Assembly: GCF_016774335.1 (NCBI RefSeq)
Contig: NZ_JAETWA010000046.1
Coordinates: forward strand, 302,465-343,748
Direction of reading: 5' to 3'
Length of the DNA: 41,284 nucleotides
Source of the DNA: Luteimonas saliphila
GTDB taxonomy: Bacteria; Pseudomonadota; Gammaproteobacteria; Xanthomonadales; Xanthomonadaceae
Both the position numbers and the translations under genes were made by a program. Below are positions 16,441-25,124 of this stretch, in pieces (the first letter of the stretch is position 1; every line of letters begins with the position of its first letter). Below the pieces are notes generated by a model that ran no database searches, was not told where the DNA came from, and saw only the letters and a list, made by a program, of their open reading frames with translations.

Positions 16441-18855
16441 ATGGGCCTACCCGCGATGTCCGCAGCACCGCCAATGTCGGGTTCCGTCGGCGACGGCCTG
16501 CACTCGCGCTACCGCACCCTGTGGGGCGGGGTCGACGAGATGCTCGATGCCGACGGCAGCCTGCGCCCGGTCTGGCGCCGCTTCGTGCACATGCTCGACG
16601 GCCTGACCGAGACCGAGCTGGCCGCGCGCTTCGCCCGGGCCCACCAGTACATGCGCGATGCCGGCGTGTACTACCGCGCCTACGACCACCTCGGCGGCCC
16701 GCGCGAGCGCGAGTGGCCGCTGTCGCCGCTGCCGGTGCTGATCGATGCCGCCGAATGGCGCGACATCGGCGCCGGTCTGGTGCAGCGCGCCGAACTGCTC
16801 GAACGCGTGGTCGCCGACCTGCACGGCCCGCAGCAGCTGGTCGCCGACGGCCTGCTGCCGCCGGAACTGATCGCGGCCAATCCCGAATTCCTGCGGCCGA
16901 TGGTGGGCGTGCCGCCGCGCGGCGGGCACTACCTGCATTTCTGCGCGTTCGAGCTCGGGCGCGGGCCCGACGGGCGCTGGTGGGTGCTCGGCGACCGCAC
17001 CCAGGCGCCGTCCGGTGCCGGCTTCGCGCTGGAGAACCGCGTCGCCACCGTGCGCGCGTTCCCGGACCTGCCCGAGGACATGCACCTGCATCGCCTCGCC
17101 GGCTTCTTCCGCCGCTTCCGCGACGCGCTGCTGGACCTGGCCGACGGCCGCATGGGCGCGATCGGCGTGCTCACCCCGGGGCCGAACAACGAGACCTATT
17201 ACGAGCACGCGTGGATCGCGCGCTACCTCGGCTTCCTGCTGCTGGAAGGCGACGACCTCACCGTGCGCGACGGCGCGATGCACGTGCGCACCGTGTCCGG
17301 CCTGCAGCCGGTGAGCGTGCTGTGGCGACGCGTGGATGCCGCCTTCGTCGATCCGCTGGAACTGCGCGCCGATTCCTGGATCGGTACGCCCGGCGCGGTC
17401 GCCGCGTTGCGTGCCGGTGCGCTGTCGATGGTCAACGCGCTGGGCTCGGGCGTGGTCGAGACGCGGGCGATGCAGGCCTTCATGCCGCGCATCTGCCAGG
17501 CGCTCACCGGCCGCGGGCTGCAGCTGCCCGGCATCGCAACATGGTGGTGCGGGCTGGCCGCCGGGCGCGAACTGGCGGTGGCGCAGGCCGACCGCATGCT
17601 GATCGGTCCGGCGTTCTCCACCCGCCTGCCGTACGAGGATCCGCAGGCCACCCTGCCGGGTGCGCAGCTCGATCCCGACGAACGCCAGCGCCTGCTGCAG
17701 CGGCTGCAGGTCGAGGGTGCGCAATGGGTGGCGCAGGAAGCGGTGACCCTGTCGACCACGCCGGTGTACCTCGACGGGCGGCTCGAACCGCGTCCGTTCG
17801 TGCTGCGCGCGTTCGTGGCGCGCACCCCCGATGGCTGGGAGGTGATGCCCGGCGGCTTCGCGCGCATCGGCGCGCAGGCCGACACCCGCGCGATCGCGAT
17901 GCAGCTCGGCGGCCAGGCCGCCGACGTGTGGGTGGTGGGCGAACGCCCGGTGGTGCAGGAGACCCTGCTGTCCGGCGGCTACCTGCAACGCCGCGACCCC
18001 GCCGCGCTGCCCAGCCGCGCCGCCGAAAACCTGCTCTGGCTCGGCCGCTACACCGAGCGCAGCGAGGCGATCGCCCGCATCCTGCGCGCCTACCATGTGC
18101 GCCTGGCCGAGATCGGCGACCACCCGCTGCCGCTGCTGGACGTACTCGGCGAGTACCTCGACCGCATCGGCATCGACGTGATCGATCCGATCCCCTCCGG
18201 CCTGCTGCGCAGCCTCGACGGCGCCGCCACCAGCGCCGGCCGCATCCGCGACCGCTTCTCGCCCGACGGTTGGGGCGCGTTGCACGACCTGTCGACCACC
18301 GCCAACCGCTTCGCCGAACGCGTCTCGCCCGGCGACGACGCCAGCCGCGCGGTCACCGTGCTGCTGCGCAAGCTCGCCGGCTTCTCCGGTCTGCTGCACG
18401 AGAACATGTACCGCTCCACCGGCTGGCACTTCCTCGAGATCGGCCGCCGCATCGAGCGCGGCGTGCAGATCGCCGAGCTGCTCGGCCTGCTGTTCCATGC
18501 CGATGCGCCCGCTGGCCTGCAGCAGGCGCTGCTGGAGATCGCCGACAGCGTGATGACCCATCGCAACCGCTACGGCGTCAACGCCGGGGCCCAGAGCGTG
18601 CTCGACCTGCTCGCGCTCGACGGCGCCAACCCGCGTTCGGTGATGTTCCAGGTGGACGTGCTGCGCGAGGCCTTCGCGCAGCTGCCCGTCACCGGCGCGC
18701 CGCACGCGATGCCCGATTTCGCCAAGCAGGCGATGCGCCTGCACACCGAGATGTCGATCCGAGACGCCGGCACCGTCGACGCCGCCTGCCTCGCCGGCCT
18801 GGCGCGCGACATCGCCGGCCTCTACAACGGCGTCTCCCGCGCGTACTTCCACTGA
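16441..18855 (+). CDS. Fused circularly permuted ATP-grasp and alpha-E domain protein
   Basis: 804 residues from ATG 16441 (ATG 16456 also possible). Residues about 20-500 match the circularly permuted type 2 ATP-grasp family (DUF404/DUF407): FFRRFRDALLDL, LTPGPNNETYYEHAWIARYL, GLLLEGDDL-like text, then RPFVLRAFVARTPDGW and MPGGFARIG. Residues about 520-800 are an alpha-E (DUF403) helical domain beginning SRAAENLLWLGRYTERSE. In most bacteria these are separate genes next to a transglutaminase-like gene. Here they are one chain with the transglutaminase just downstream. The system is predicted to form or modify peptide bonds. No substrate is known. Confidence 0.88.
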   Translation: MGLPAMSAAPPMSGSVGDGLHSRYRTLWGGVDEMLDADGSLRPVWRRFVHMLDGLTETELAARFARAHQYMRDAGVYYRAYDHLGGPREREWPLSPLPVLIDAAEWRDIGAGLVQRAELLERVVADLHGPQQLVADGLLPPELIAANPEFLRPMVGVPPRGGHYLHFCAFELGRGPDGRWWVLGDRTQAPSGAGFALENRVATVRAFPDLPEDMHLHRLAGFFRRFRDALLDLADGRMGAIGVLTPGPNNETYYEHAWIARYLGFLLLEGDDLTVRDGAMHVRTVSGLQPVSVLWRRVDAAFVDPLELRADSWIGTPGAVAALRAGALSMVNALGSGVVETRAMQAFMPRICQALTGRGLQLPGIATWWCGLAAGRELAVAQADRMLIGPAFSTRLPYEDPQATLPGAQLDPDERQRLLQRLQVEGAQWVAQEAVTLSTTPVYLDGRLEPRPFVLRAFVARTPDGWEVMPGGFARIGAQADTRAIAMQLGGQAADVWVVGERPVVQETLLSGGYLQRRDPAALPSRAAENLLWLGRYTERSEAIARILRAYHVRLAEIGDHPLPLLDVLGEYLDRIGIDVIDPIPSGLLRSLDGAATSAGRIRDRFSPDGWGALHDLSTTANRFAERVSPGDDASRAVTVLLRKLAGFSGLLHENMYRSTGWHFLEIGRRIERGVQIAELLGLLFHADAPAGLQQALLEIADSVMTHRNRYGVNAGAQSVLDLLALDGANPRSVMFQVDVLREAFAQLPVTGAPHAMPDFAKQAMRLHTEMSIRDAGTVDAACLAGLARDIAGLYNGVSRAYFH

Positions 18856-18937
18856 CCCCGCATGCCCGTGGCCCACGCGAGACCCGACCCGCATTCCAAC
18901 GCTCTCCCGCATGCGTCCGGAGGCAAGGCACGTTTTT

Positions 18938-19135
18938 CCTTCCCCCGCTCCGCGGGGGAAGGTGCCGAAGGCGGATGGGGGCGCGCCGCAGGCGCGTTGT
19001 CCGCGCGACGTCCCGCCCCTCACCCCAACCCTCTCCCGCACGCAGGACAGGGGCCGTGGATCGAGCCATCCGCCGTTCCTTCCCCCGCTTGCGGGGGAAG
19101 GTGCCGAAGGCGGATGGGCACGCGCCGCAGGCGCG
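18938..19135. repeat. Pair of dispersed palindromic repeats
   Basis: Two copies of a unit of about 58 bases, at 18938-18996 and 19078-19135. Each starts with CCTTCCCCCGC, folds on GCGGGGGAAGG, and continues GTGCCGAAGGCGGATGGG and a GCGCGCCGCAGGCGCG-like palindrome. The stretch between has the common CACCCCAACCCTCTCCCGCA word. They fill most of the 328-base gap 18856-19183 between the ATP-grasp and transglutaminase genes. They look like a small non-coding repeat family, with no sign of a gene. Confidence 0.75.
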
Positions 19136-19183
19136 TGCCGCAACCCCGATCCGCCGCATGCCTATCGCAGTTCCAGGCCCGCC

Positions 19184-20065
19184 ATGCGCTATGACATCCG
19201 CCTGCGCCTGAGCTACGCCTACCAGCGGCCGGTGGGCGATGCGCGCCACCTGGTGCGGGTGCAGCCGCGCGAGCTGCCCGGCATCCAGCACGTGCAGGAC
19301 CTGCGCGTGCGGATCGAGCCGCAGCCGTCCGAGCGCAGCATGTTCGAGGACTTCTTCGGCAACCCGGTGCTGGCGATCGCGCTGCGCCCGCCGCACCAGA
19401 CCCTGGACGTGGAGATGCGCGCGCATGTGCGGGTCGAACGCGACACCCAGTCGCACCTCGACCTCTCGCCCGATCCCGCGGGCCTGCAGGCCGAACTCGC
19501 GACCCTGCGCTCACTGGCGCCGGACGCGCCCTGCCACTTCCTGCCCGCCAGCGTGCGCGCGCCACTGCTGTCGCGGCTCACCGACTATGCCCGTGGCAGC
19601 GTGCGCCAGGGCGGCAGCGTGCTGTCGCTGGTGCAGGACCTGGGCATGCGCCTGCGCGGCGATTTCGCCTACGATCCCGACGCCACCGAGGTCGACACCC
19701 CCGTCGGCGAAGCCTTCGACATGCGCGCCGGCGTCTGCCAGGACTTCAGCCACATCATGATCGCGGGCCTGCGCGGGCTCGGCATTCCCGCCGGCTACGT
19801 GAGCGGGTTCCTGCGCACCGTGCCGCCGCAGGGCCGGCCGCGGCTGGAAGGCGCCGACGCCACCCACGCCTGGGTGCGCGCCTGGTGCGGCGTGCAGATG
19901 GGCTGGCGCGAATTCGATCCCACCAACGGCATTCCCGCCGGCGACGACCACATCACCATCGCCTACGGCCGCGACTACGCCGACGTCTCGCCGCTCGCCG
20001 GCGTGCTCAAGACCACCGGCGCGCAGACCGGCACCCAGGCGGTGGACGTGCTGCCGCTGGATTGA
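19184..20065 (+). CDS. Transglutaminase-like cysteine protease/ligase family protein
   Basis: 293 residues, cytoplasmic. An N-terminal bacterial transglutaminase-like beta domain (about 1-90; LSYAYQRPVGDARHLVRVQP) is followed by the core fold with the triad Cys in GVCQDFSH (about 185), His in DATHAWVRAW (about 226) and Asp in FDPTNG (about 245). This is the partner usually encoded with ATP-grasp and alpha-E proteins. It follows their fused gene on the same strand, although repeats separate the two. It probably acts on a peptide made or marked by that partner. Confidence 0.88.
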   Translation: MRYDIRLRLSYAYQRPVGDARHLVRVQPRELPGIQHVQDLRVRIEPQPSERSMFEDFFGNPVLAIALRPPHQTLDVEMRAHVRVERDTQSHLDLSPDPAGLQAELATLRSLAPDAPCHFLPASVRAPLLSRLTDYARGSVRQGGSVLSLVQDLGMRLRGDFAYDPDATEVDTPVGEAFDMRAGVCQDFSHIMIAGLRGLGIPAGYVSGFLRTVPPQGRPRLEGADATHAWVRAWCGVQMGWREFDPTNGIPAGDDHITIAYGRDYADVSPLAGVLKTTGAQTGTQAVDVLPLD

Positions 20066-20129
20066 GCGTTCGCCCGGGCCTTGAACGTCTCGCGCCACGG
20101 CGGCGGGAGCAGCCGTGCGCAGGCCTGGC

Positions 20130-20561
20130 CTACGCGCGTTCGATGAAGAACCAGCGATGGCCCTCGAGATCCTCCGCGCGGTAGCGGCGCCCGGGCGGGC
20201 CGTCCTCGATCCCCGACAGCACGGTCGCGCCCGCGGCCCGCGCGCGCTCGAAGTGGGCGTCGAGCCGGTCGACGTACACCAGCACGCCGTCGATCACCCA
20301 CGGCACCGCCGACCAGCGGCGCGCCTGCGCGCAGTGCTCGCGATGCCGCCGCGGACTCTCGTAATCCGGCGTCGGCGAGGCCAGCATCACCAGCCCGCCG
20401 CCGGTCTCGAGTTCGCCATGCGCCAGGCGCCCGTCGGGCCCGGTCATGCGCGTGCGCTCGATGAAGCCGAAGGTCGCCACCAGCCAGTCCATCGCCGCCA
20501 CGCCATCCTCGTAGGACAGCATCGGCACCACCCCCTGCGCCAGCGTGGGGGCGGCCGCCAT
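20130..20561 (-). CDS. VOC-family (glyoxalase/bleomycin-resistance-like) protein
   Basis: 143 residues. It has the beta-alpha-beta-beta-beta pattern of the vicinal oxygen chelate fold: VPMLSYEDGVAAMDWLVATF at the start, VYVDRLDAHFERARAAGATV in the middle and YRAEDLEGHRWFFIE at the end, with the typical D-x-x-G-H-x-W-x-F. Proteins of this type bind a metal and act in detoxification or ring cleavage; the substrate is unknown. The ATG at 20559-20561 overlaps the stop of the upstream DUF1993 gene (ATGA), so the two form a coupled pair. Confidence 0.85.
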   Translation of the reverse strand: MAAAPTLAQGVVPMLSYEDGVAAMDWLVATFGFIERTRMTGPDGRLAHGELETGGGLVMLASPTPDYESPRRHREHCAQARRWSAVPWVIDGVLVYVDRLDAHFERARAAGATVLSGIEDGPPGRRYRAEDLEGHRWFFIERA

Positions 20562-21076
20562 CAGCCGGCCTGCCGTACGTGCGGCATCAGGAAACGCATG
20601 TAGTCGGCCTTGCCGACCGGCACGCCGAGCCTGCGCAGGATCGCGTACGTCATGGCGATGTGGAAATAGAAGTTCGGCAGCAGGTAATCGCTCACGTACA
20701 ACCGCGCCGGGGTCTCGCAGTAGATGCCCGGGCCGAGGCCGGTACGCTTGGATTCGTCCAGCCGCGCGTCGTCGGCCTGGATCGCGGCCACCCGCACGCG
20801 CGTGTCGCGGATGTAGTCCCGCGCCGTCGCGATGCCGGTCACCTCGGGGTCGAGCAGTTCGATCGGCTGGCCGGCGCACCACTGCGAGAATCCAAGCGGC
20901 TGGTTGCAGGCGAACGCGACCTGGGTGCCGAGCGGGAACATGTCCGGCGCCAGGCGCTCGCCCAGCGCGGCATCGATGTCGGGCAGGTGCGCCTGGCCGA
21001 CATCGAGGATGTGGTCGAGCGTGTCGAGGCGGGTGCTGAAGATGCGCTGGATTTCGGCGATTTCGGTGCTGCCCAT
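20561..21076 (-). CDS. DUF1993-family protein
   Basis: 171 residues, soluble and mainly helical. It matches the DUF1993 family: LDTLDHILDVGQAHLP near the start, LAPDMFPLGTQVAFACNQ at about 40-58, and LPNFYFHIAMTYAILRRLGV near the end with a His, in the fold of the DinB-like four-helix bundles. The function is unknown. It is the first gene of a two-gene unit with the VOC gene. Confidence 0.85.
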   Translation of the reverse strand: MGSTEIAEIQRIFSTRLDTLDHILDVGQAHLPDIDAALGERLAPDMFPLGTQVAFACNQPLGFSQWCAGQPIELLDPEVTGIATARDYIRDTRVRVAAIQADDARLDESKRTGLGPGIYCETPARLYVSDYLLPNFYFHIAMTYAILRRLGVPVGKADYMRFLMPHVRQAG

Positions 21077-21206
21077 GCGTGGGTCCTGGGGTGATGGTCG
21101 AGGGGGTCAGGATGCCTGGCGAAACGTGCCTGCGGCAGCCGGCATCTTATCCGCGGCAAGCGCGCACCCGCGCATTCGCGCCGATTCCGCGCAGCACGAG
21201 GCGACG

Positions 21207-21560
21207 CTACGAACCGCGCAGGATCTTGTCCATCGCCTTGCCCTTCGCCAGCTCGTCGACCAGCTTGTCGAGGATGCGGATCTTGCGCATCAGCGGATCT
21301 TCGACCTCCTCCACGCGCACCCCGCACACCACGCCGGTGACCTGCGCGCTGGCAGGGTTGGGCTTCGGCGCCTTCGCGAAGAACGTTTCGAAATCGCTGC
21401 CCTGCGCCAGCTGGCGTTGCAGGCCTGCCGGGGTGTAGCCGGTCAGCCAGCGGATCACCTGGTCCACCTCGGCCTGGGTGCGGCCCTTGCGCTGCGCCTT
21501 GTGCACGTACATCGGGTACACGCTGGAGAATTTCGTGGTGAAGATGCGGTGTCCGGCCAT
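21207..21560 (-). CDS. DUF2200-family protein
   Basis: 117 residues. Characteristic text is [20 protein letters not shown] at the start, [12 protein letters not shown] in the middle and [20 protein letters not shown] near the end. The family is found as a single small cytoplasmic protein of unknown role in many bacteria. The ATG at 21558-21560 has GGAGGCAGG upstream. It stands alone between small spacers, on the same strand as its neighbours. Confidence 0.85.
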   Translation of the reverse strand: MAGHRIFTTKFSSVYPMYVHKAQRKGRTQAEVDQVIRWLTGYTPAGLQRQLAQGSDFETFFAKAPKPNPASAQVTGVVCGVRVEEVEDPLMRKIRILDKLVDELAKGKAMDKILRGS

Positions 21561-21593
21561 GACCTGCCTCCGTCGTCGTGTGGGGTGGTGCCG

Positions 21594-21935
21594 TCAGCCG
21601 CCCTTTACGCCGAGCCTGGCCAGCAGGTCCTCGCCGCGATGTCCCTCCGCGACGCCCTGGACCAGCAGCAGGTCGCCCTGCGTGTGCGCCATGCGCAGCG
21701 GACGGATGGCGGCATAGGCGGGCGAGGCGTACCAGGCCTTCGCCAGCGCCATCGACGGGAATTCCACCACCACCACGTCGCCGCTCCAGGAGCCTTCCAT
21801 CGTCTCGCAGCCGCCGCCGTGCACGCGGTACTTTCCCTGGAACGGCGCGAGCGTGGCGTCGACCCGCTGCAGGTACTCGCGGATCTCCGGTCCGAAATGC
21901 GTCTCGCGAATCATGGCGATGGCATAGGCGGTCAT
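21594..21935 (-). CDS. DUF1330-family protein
   Basis: 113 residues. It is a ferredoxin-like alpha/beta fold of the DUF1330 family (dimeric barrel type), with YAIAMIRETHFGPEIREY at the start, KYRVHGGGCETMEGSW in the middle and VVVVEFPSMALAKAWYASPAY as the family's strongest signature. The start ATG at 21933-21935 is set by a strong GGAGGAAGAG upstream; the longer open frame to 22022 lacks any. The function is unknown, although related proteins bind small ligands. Confidence 0.88.
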   Translation of the reverse strand: MTAYAIAMIRETHFGPEIREYLQRVDATLAPFQGKYRVHGGGCETMEGSWSGDVVVVEFPSMALAKAWYASPAYAAIRPLRMAHTQGDLLLVQGVAEGHRGEDLLARLGVKGG

Positions 21936-22045
21936 CTCTTCCTCCAGGTTGATCGGCGGCAACGCGTGCCCGGGCGCGCCGGAATGCGGCGCAGCGAAAC
22001 GATCGCGGCCGACGCGGCGCAATCGCAGCGGACCAACGCGCCGTG

Positions 22046-22525
22046 TCAGCGCACGACGCCCTTGTTCGAGTTATGGCTGGCCCGGATCCGCCATCTGCCA
22101 TCCTCCTCGATCGTGAGCCAGGTGAACAGGCCCTCCCGCGGCGGGCGTGGCGTGCCGTCGTCGTTGCGGTCGCCTTGCAGCCCCCACTGCACATGGACCA
22201 CCGCCACACCGGGCCGGACCACGGCCACGTCGACCGCCTGCACGGTGAGCACGCTGTCCTTGAACTTGCCCGCGTGGACGCGCGCATGCCCGTCGACGAT
22301 GGCCTTGCGACCCTGGCCCCGATAGCCATCGACGTTCACCCAGTCCGCGTCCCCGGTGACCAGCTCGCCCAGGGGGTTCATGTCGTGCGCGTTCCACACG
22401 GCCTCGAATTCGGAGGCCAGCGCGCGGTTGGCCGCGTCGGGCGTCGCCTCCTGCGCGTGCGCGAGCCAGGGCAGGAGCAGGAGCGCAGCCAGGAGCAGCC
22501 GCGAGGTCGTCGGCTTGTGCGTCAT
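22046..22525 (-). CDS. Exported NTF2-like (SnoaL/DUF4440) protein
   Basis: 159 residues. An N-terminal signal peptide (LLLAALLLLPWLAHAQ, cut after AHA) is followed by an NTF2-like cone fold: NRALASEFEAVWNAHDMNPL, GDADWVNVDGYRGQGRKAIV and a C-terminal WRIRASHNSNKG. Known relatives (SgcJ/EcaC, DUF4440) are small ligand-binding or enzyme domains; the ligand is unknown. Upstream starts add an Arg/His-rich stretch without a ribosome site. A second exported protein of the same fold is at 28382-28909 by the integron edge. Confidence 0.85.
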   Translation of the reverse strand: MTHKPTTSRLLLAALLLLPWLAHAQEATPDAANRALASEFEAVWNAHDMNPLGELVTGDADWVNVDGYRGQGRKAIVDGHARVHAGKFKDSVLTVQAVDVAVVRPGVAVVHVQWGLQGDRNDDGTPRPPREGLFTWLTIEEDGRWRIRASHNSNKGVVR

Positions 22526-22594
22526 GCGCGCCTCCGTGTGTGCGCCCCTGTGTGTTCTGACGGGATGGGCGACGTCGCCCGGCCAATGCACTGC

Positions 22595-23119
22595 TTACCA
22601 GGGCAGCCCGCACAGGTCGATGACGGTCGGATCGATCGCGGCCCTGGTCGGGTCCAACATCATGCATTCGGCCGTCCAGGTGCGGACCCCGGCGGGCTGC
22701 TCGAATCGCACCTCGGACCGGACGCGCTGCCAGCCCAGGCGCTGGTAGAACGGCACCAGCGCCTCGGCGCACAGCAGCAACCCGCAACGTGCGTCCAGCG
22801 AGGAGAACCACGCGCGTTCGCTGGCGGCCAGCAGTTCGGACGCCAGTCCACGCCCGCGGTACGCCCGGGTGGTGATCAGGTTGTTGAGCCCCGCCACCGC
22901 CACCGGCTGACCATCGATGCGAACCGCGCGTTCCACCAGGTGATAGAAGCACGCCAGCCCACCGTCGTCGGCCTTGCCGAGGAATGTCCAGTCCGGCGCG
23001 GCCCATCGGGTTTCGCGGACGATGGCGAACTGGTCGAAGGCCTCGCTCGCCAGCAGGCGCAACTGCTCGCGCCGCGCGTGCGGCAGGTCTTGGTGGCGAA
23101 CCTGTTCGATGGTGAGCAT
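22595..23119 (-). CDS. GNAT-family N-acetyltransferase
   Basis: 174 residues. It shows the acetyl-CoA binding signature AYRGRGLASELLAASE (R-x-x-G-x-G/A, about 87-102) and the later FYQRLGWQ strand-helix typical of GNAT. VAVAGLNNLITT lies just before the pyrophosphate loop. Family members acetylate amines on small molecules or proteins. The substrate cannot be read from the sequence. Confidence 0.85.
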   Translation of the reverse strand: MLTIEQVRHQDLPHARREQLRLLASEAFDQFAIVRETRWAAPDWTFLGKADDGGLACFYHLVERAVRIDGQPVAVAGLNNLITTRAYRGRGLASELLAASERAWFSSLDARCGLLLCAEALVPFYQRLGWQRVRSEVRFEQPAGVRTWTAECMMLDPTRAAIDPTVIDLCGLPW

Positions 23120-23276
23120 GCCAACCCCATGTGCCCGACGGGCGCGCGTCGTGCGGCCGCAAGGGCCGGAAGAGGCGGCGGCCGCACGGCCATGCTACGC
23201 AGGACGAACGTGTCGGCCAACGGGACCTCCCGGGATGCCGCGCGCAGACCGTCCTGTGCACGCGCGACCCATGGCT

Positions 23277-23876
23277 TCACCGCCTGCGGCTGTCGAAGTA
23301 GTGGTTCTGTCCCTCGTCGCGAAACTCGGCGGCCAGCTCGAGCCCGGCGCCGGAAAGCAGCGCTGCGTAGACCGCGGCGCCCAGCGAACGCGAAGGGGCT
23401 CCGGTCAGGATGTCGGTCCAGGTGCAGGCCTGCGCTGGCGCGGTGAACAGCAAGCGTCCGCCCGGCGCCAGGGCCCGCGCCACGCGGTCGATGAGCGCGG
23501 CCTGCGCATCGCCCGGCATCAGGAACACCAGCCCTACCGCGATCGCGCCGTCGAACGTGCGGCCGAACAGGCGCGAATCCTCCACCGCCTCGCAGGCCAC
23601 CGGCGCGCGCGGAAAGCGACGTGCGAAAGCGGCGACCAGGCTCGGCGAGGCATCGATGCCATGCAAGTCGAATCCGTCTTCCAGCAACGCCGCCGAGATC
23701 GGAACGCCATCGCCGCAACCCAGGTCCAGGATCGACGCCCTCGGCGGAAGCGACCGCGCCCACGCACGCACCGTCGCCACGCCGATCGCGGACTGCCCGC
23801 GCCGCGCCATGAACGCCGAGGCGACCGCCTCGTAGCCGTTGGAGGGATCGCGATCGTCGGATGCGGCCATCGGCAT
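23277..23876 (-). CDS. Class I SAM-dependent methyltransferase
   Basis: 199 residues from ATG 23874-23876. A Rossmann-like methyltransferase: motif I ILDLGCGDGVPIS (about 49-61), motif II LHGIDASPSLV and the LAPGGRLLFTAP strand (about 140-151). No substrate domain is attached. The longer open frame upstream runs through a strong hairpin (23907-23942) and is not likely to be translated. Confidence 0.88.
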   Translation of the reverse strand: MPMAASDDRDPSNGYEAVASAFMARRGQSAIGVATVRAWARSLPPRASILDLGCGDGVPISAALLEDGFDLHGIDASPSLVAAFARRFPRAPVACEAVEDSRLFGRTFDGAIAVGLVFLMPGDAQAALIDRVARALAPGGRLLFTAPAQACTWTDILTGAPSRSLGAAVYAALLSGAGLELAAEFRDEGQNHYFDSRRR

Positions 23877-23906
23877 GCTCGCCCTCGTCCTGGCCGGTTG
23901 CGTGGC

Positions 23907-23942
23907 CATCCGGCTGGCCCGCGAACGCGGGCCAGCCGGATG
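23907..23942 (-). terminator. Perfect 16-bp hairpin between SDR and methyltransferase genes
   Basis: Arms CATCCGGCTGGCCCGC and GCGGGCCAGCCGGATG are exact complements around a GAAC loop. It lies 71 bases past the stop of the SDR gene and before the methyltransferase start, so it is a likely end for SDR transcripts, although without a T-run. Confidence 0.55.
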
Positions 23943-24012
23943 ATGAACCATGGCGCCGCCGCGCGACAGCCGCGGGGGGATCGCGGCGGCACGCGGTGCC
24001 GACGCGATCCCG

Positions 24013-24783
24013 CTACTGCGCGGTGAACCCGCCATCGATGGCATGCACACTGCCGGTGATGAAGGCCGCCCGCTCGCCCAGCAGATAGGCGACCAGGTCG
24101 GCGACTTCCTCGCGCGTGGCGAGGCGTTTGACGGGATGCGCGTCCGCCATGGCATCCGTGGTCTCCCGGCCCGATGCCAGGATGCGCGGCGTGGCCACGT
24201 AGCCCGGCGCCACCGCGCACACGCGCACACCGGACTCGGCCAGTTCCAGTGCCGCCGAACGCGTCAGCCCGATCACGCCATGCTTGGCCGCGGTATAGGC
24301 CGACATGCCGGCCAGCCCGACCATGCCATTGGCCGACGACATGTTGACGATCGCGCCGCCGCCGTTCGCCAGCATGGCCGGCACCTCGAACTTCATCGAG
24401 TGGAAGATGCCGCCCAGGTCGGTCTCGATCACCTCGTGCCAGACGTCCGGATCCAAGTCCTGCACCGTCACGCCGGCCGGGCCGGTGACGCCGGCGTTGT
24501 TCACCGCGAGGTCGAGCTTTCCGAAGCGCTCGACGGCCTGCGCCACGGCCGCCTCCATGGCCCGCGGGTCGCGCACGTCCGCCTCGATCGCCAGTGTGCG
24601 CGTGCCCCCGCGATCGATCCTGCGGCACACCTCCTGCAACGGCGCCAGCCGACGCCCCACCAGCGCCACCGACGCGCCACCGGCGAACAGCCGCTCCGCG
24701 ATCGCCTCGCCATTGCCCGTACCGGCGCCGGTCACCAGCGCCACCTTGCCTGCGAACTCGGCCGCGTCCACACGCACCTCCAC
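24013..24783 (-). CDS. Short-chain dehydrogenase/reductase (SDR)
   Basis: 256 residues. A classical SDR: cofactor loop VTGAGTGNGEAIAERL (about 17-32), DVRDP near 70, LAVNNAGVTGP (about 91), catalytic Ser in NMSSANGMVG and Tyr/Lys in YTAAKHG, and the end VHAIDGGFTAQ. The second glycine site is Asn-Gly rather than Gly-Ile-Gly, a small departure. Probably NAD(P)-dependent and acting on an alcohol or ketone of unknown kind. Confidence 0.92.
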   Translation of the reverse strand: MEVRVDAAEFAGKVALVTGAGTGNGEAIAERLFAGGASVALVGRRLAPLQEVCRRIDRGGTRTLAIEADVRDPRAMEAAVAQAVERFGKLDLAVNNAGVTGPAGVTVQDLDPDVWHEVIETDLGGIFHSMKFEVPAMLANGGGAIVNMSSANGMVGLAGMSAYTAAKHGVIGLTRSAALELAESGVRVCAVAPGYVATPRILASGRETTDAMADAHPVKRLATREEVADLVAYLLGERAAFITGSVHAIDGGFTAQ

Positions 24784-25124
24784 GTCCGCGATCGCACCGG
24801 ACCGAATATCCGGAGTGCGGCTTGGGATCGCGTGAACGCAGGGTCAAGCATCGGTAAAACGCCTGCGCGTCCGGGCGACGTACCGCAGCAGGTCCCGCCG
24901 GTTGCCGTCGAGGTCGCGGAGCACTGCCGCAATGCTACGGGCTGCTCGCAGGTGCGCCTTGCTCGCGGTCCGGCGCATCACGCCAGCCGCGATACGAAGC
25001 GCTACCGCTGGAACCGATGGCGGCCGCATCCGGCTCGATCCTGTCCGCCGGCGATGGCCCGGCCCGATTCCGGCAGTCCCCGGCACGCATCGCGTGGTGG
25101 AGGGGACGCCGTCGGATGTCGCGG
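24784..25124. other. 341-base region without a clear gene
   Basis: No gene with convincing start, ribosome site and protein pattern was seen. A 44-codon minus-strand frame ending at 24844 (basic, helix-like, ...DLLRYVARTRRRFTDA) is possible but unsupported. Confidence 0.35.

Noticed and set aside
16447..19143. A frame of 898 codons opposite the ATP-grasp gene
   Set aside because: His/Arg/Gln-rich shadow with no recognisable pattern; the plus-strand frame has clear ATP-grasp and alpha-E text.
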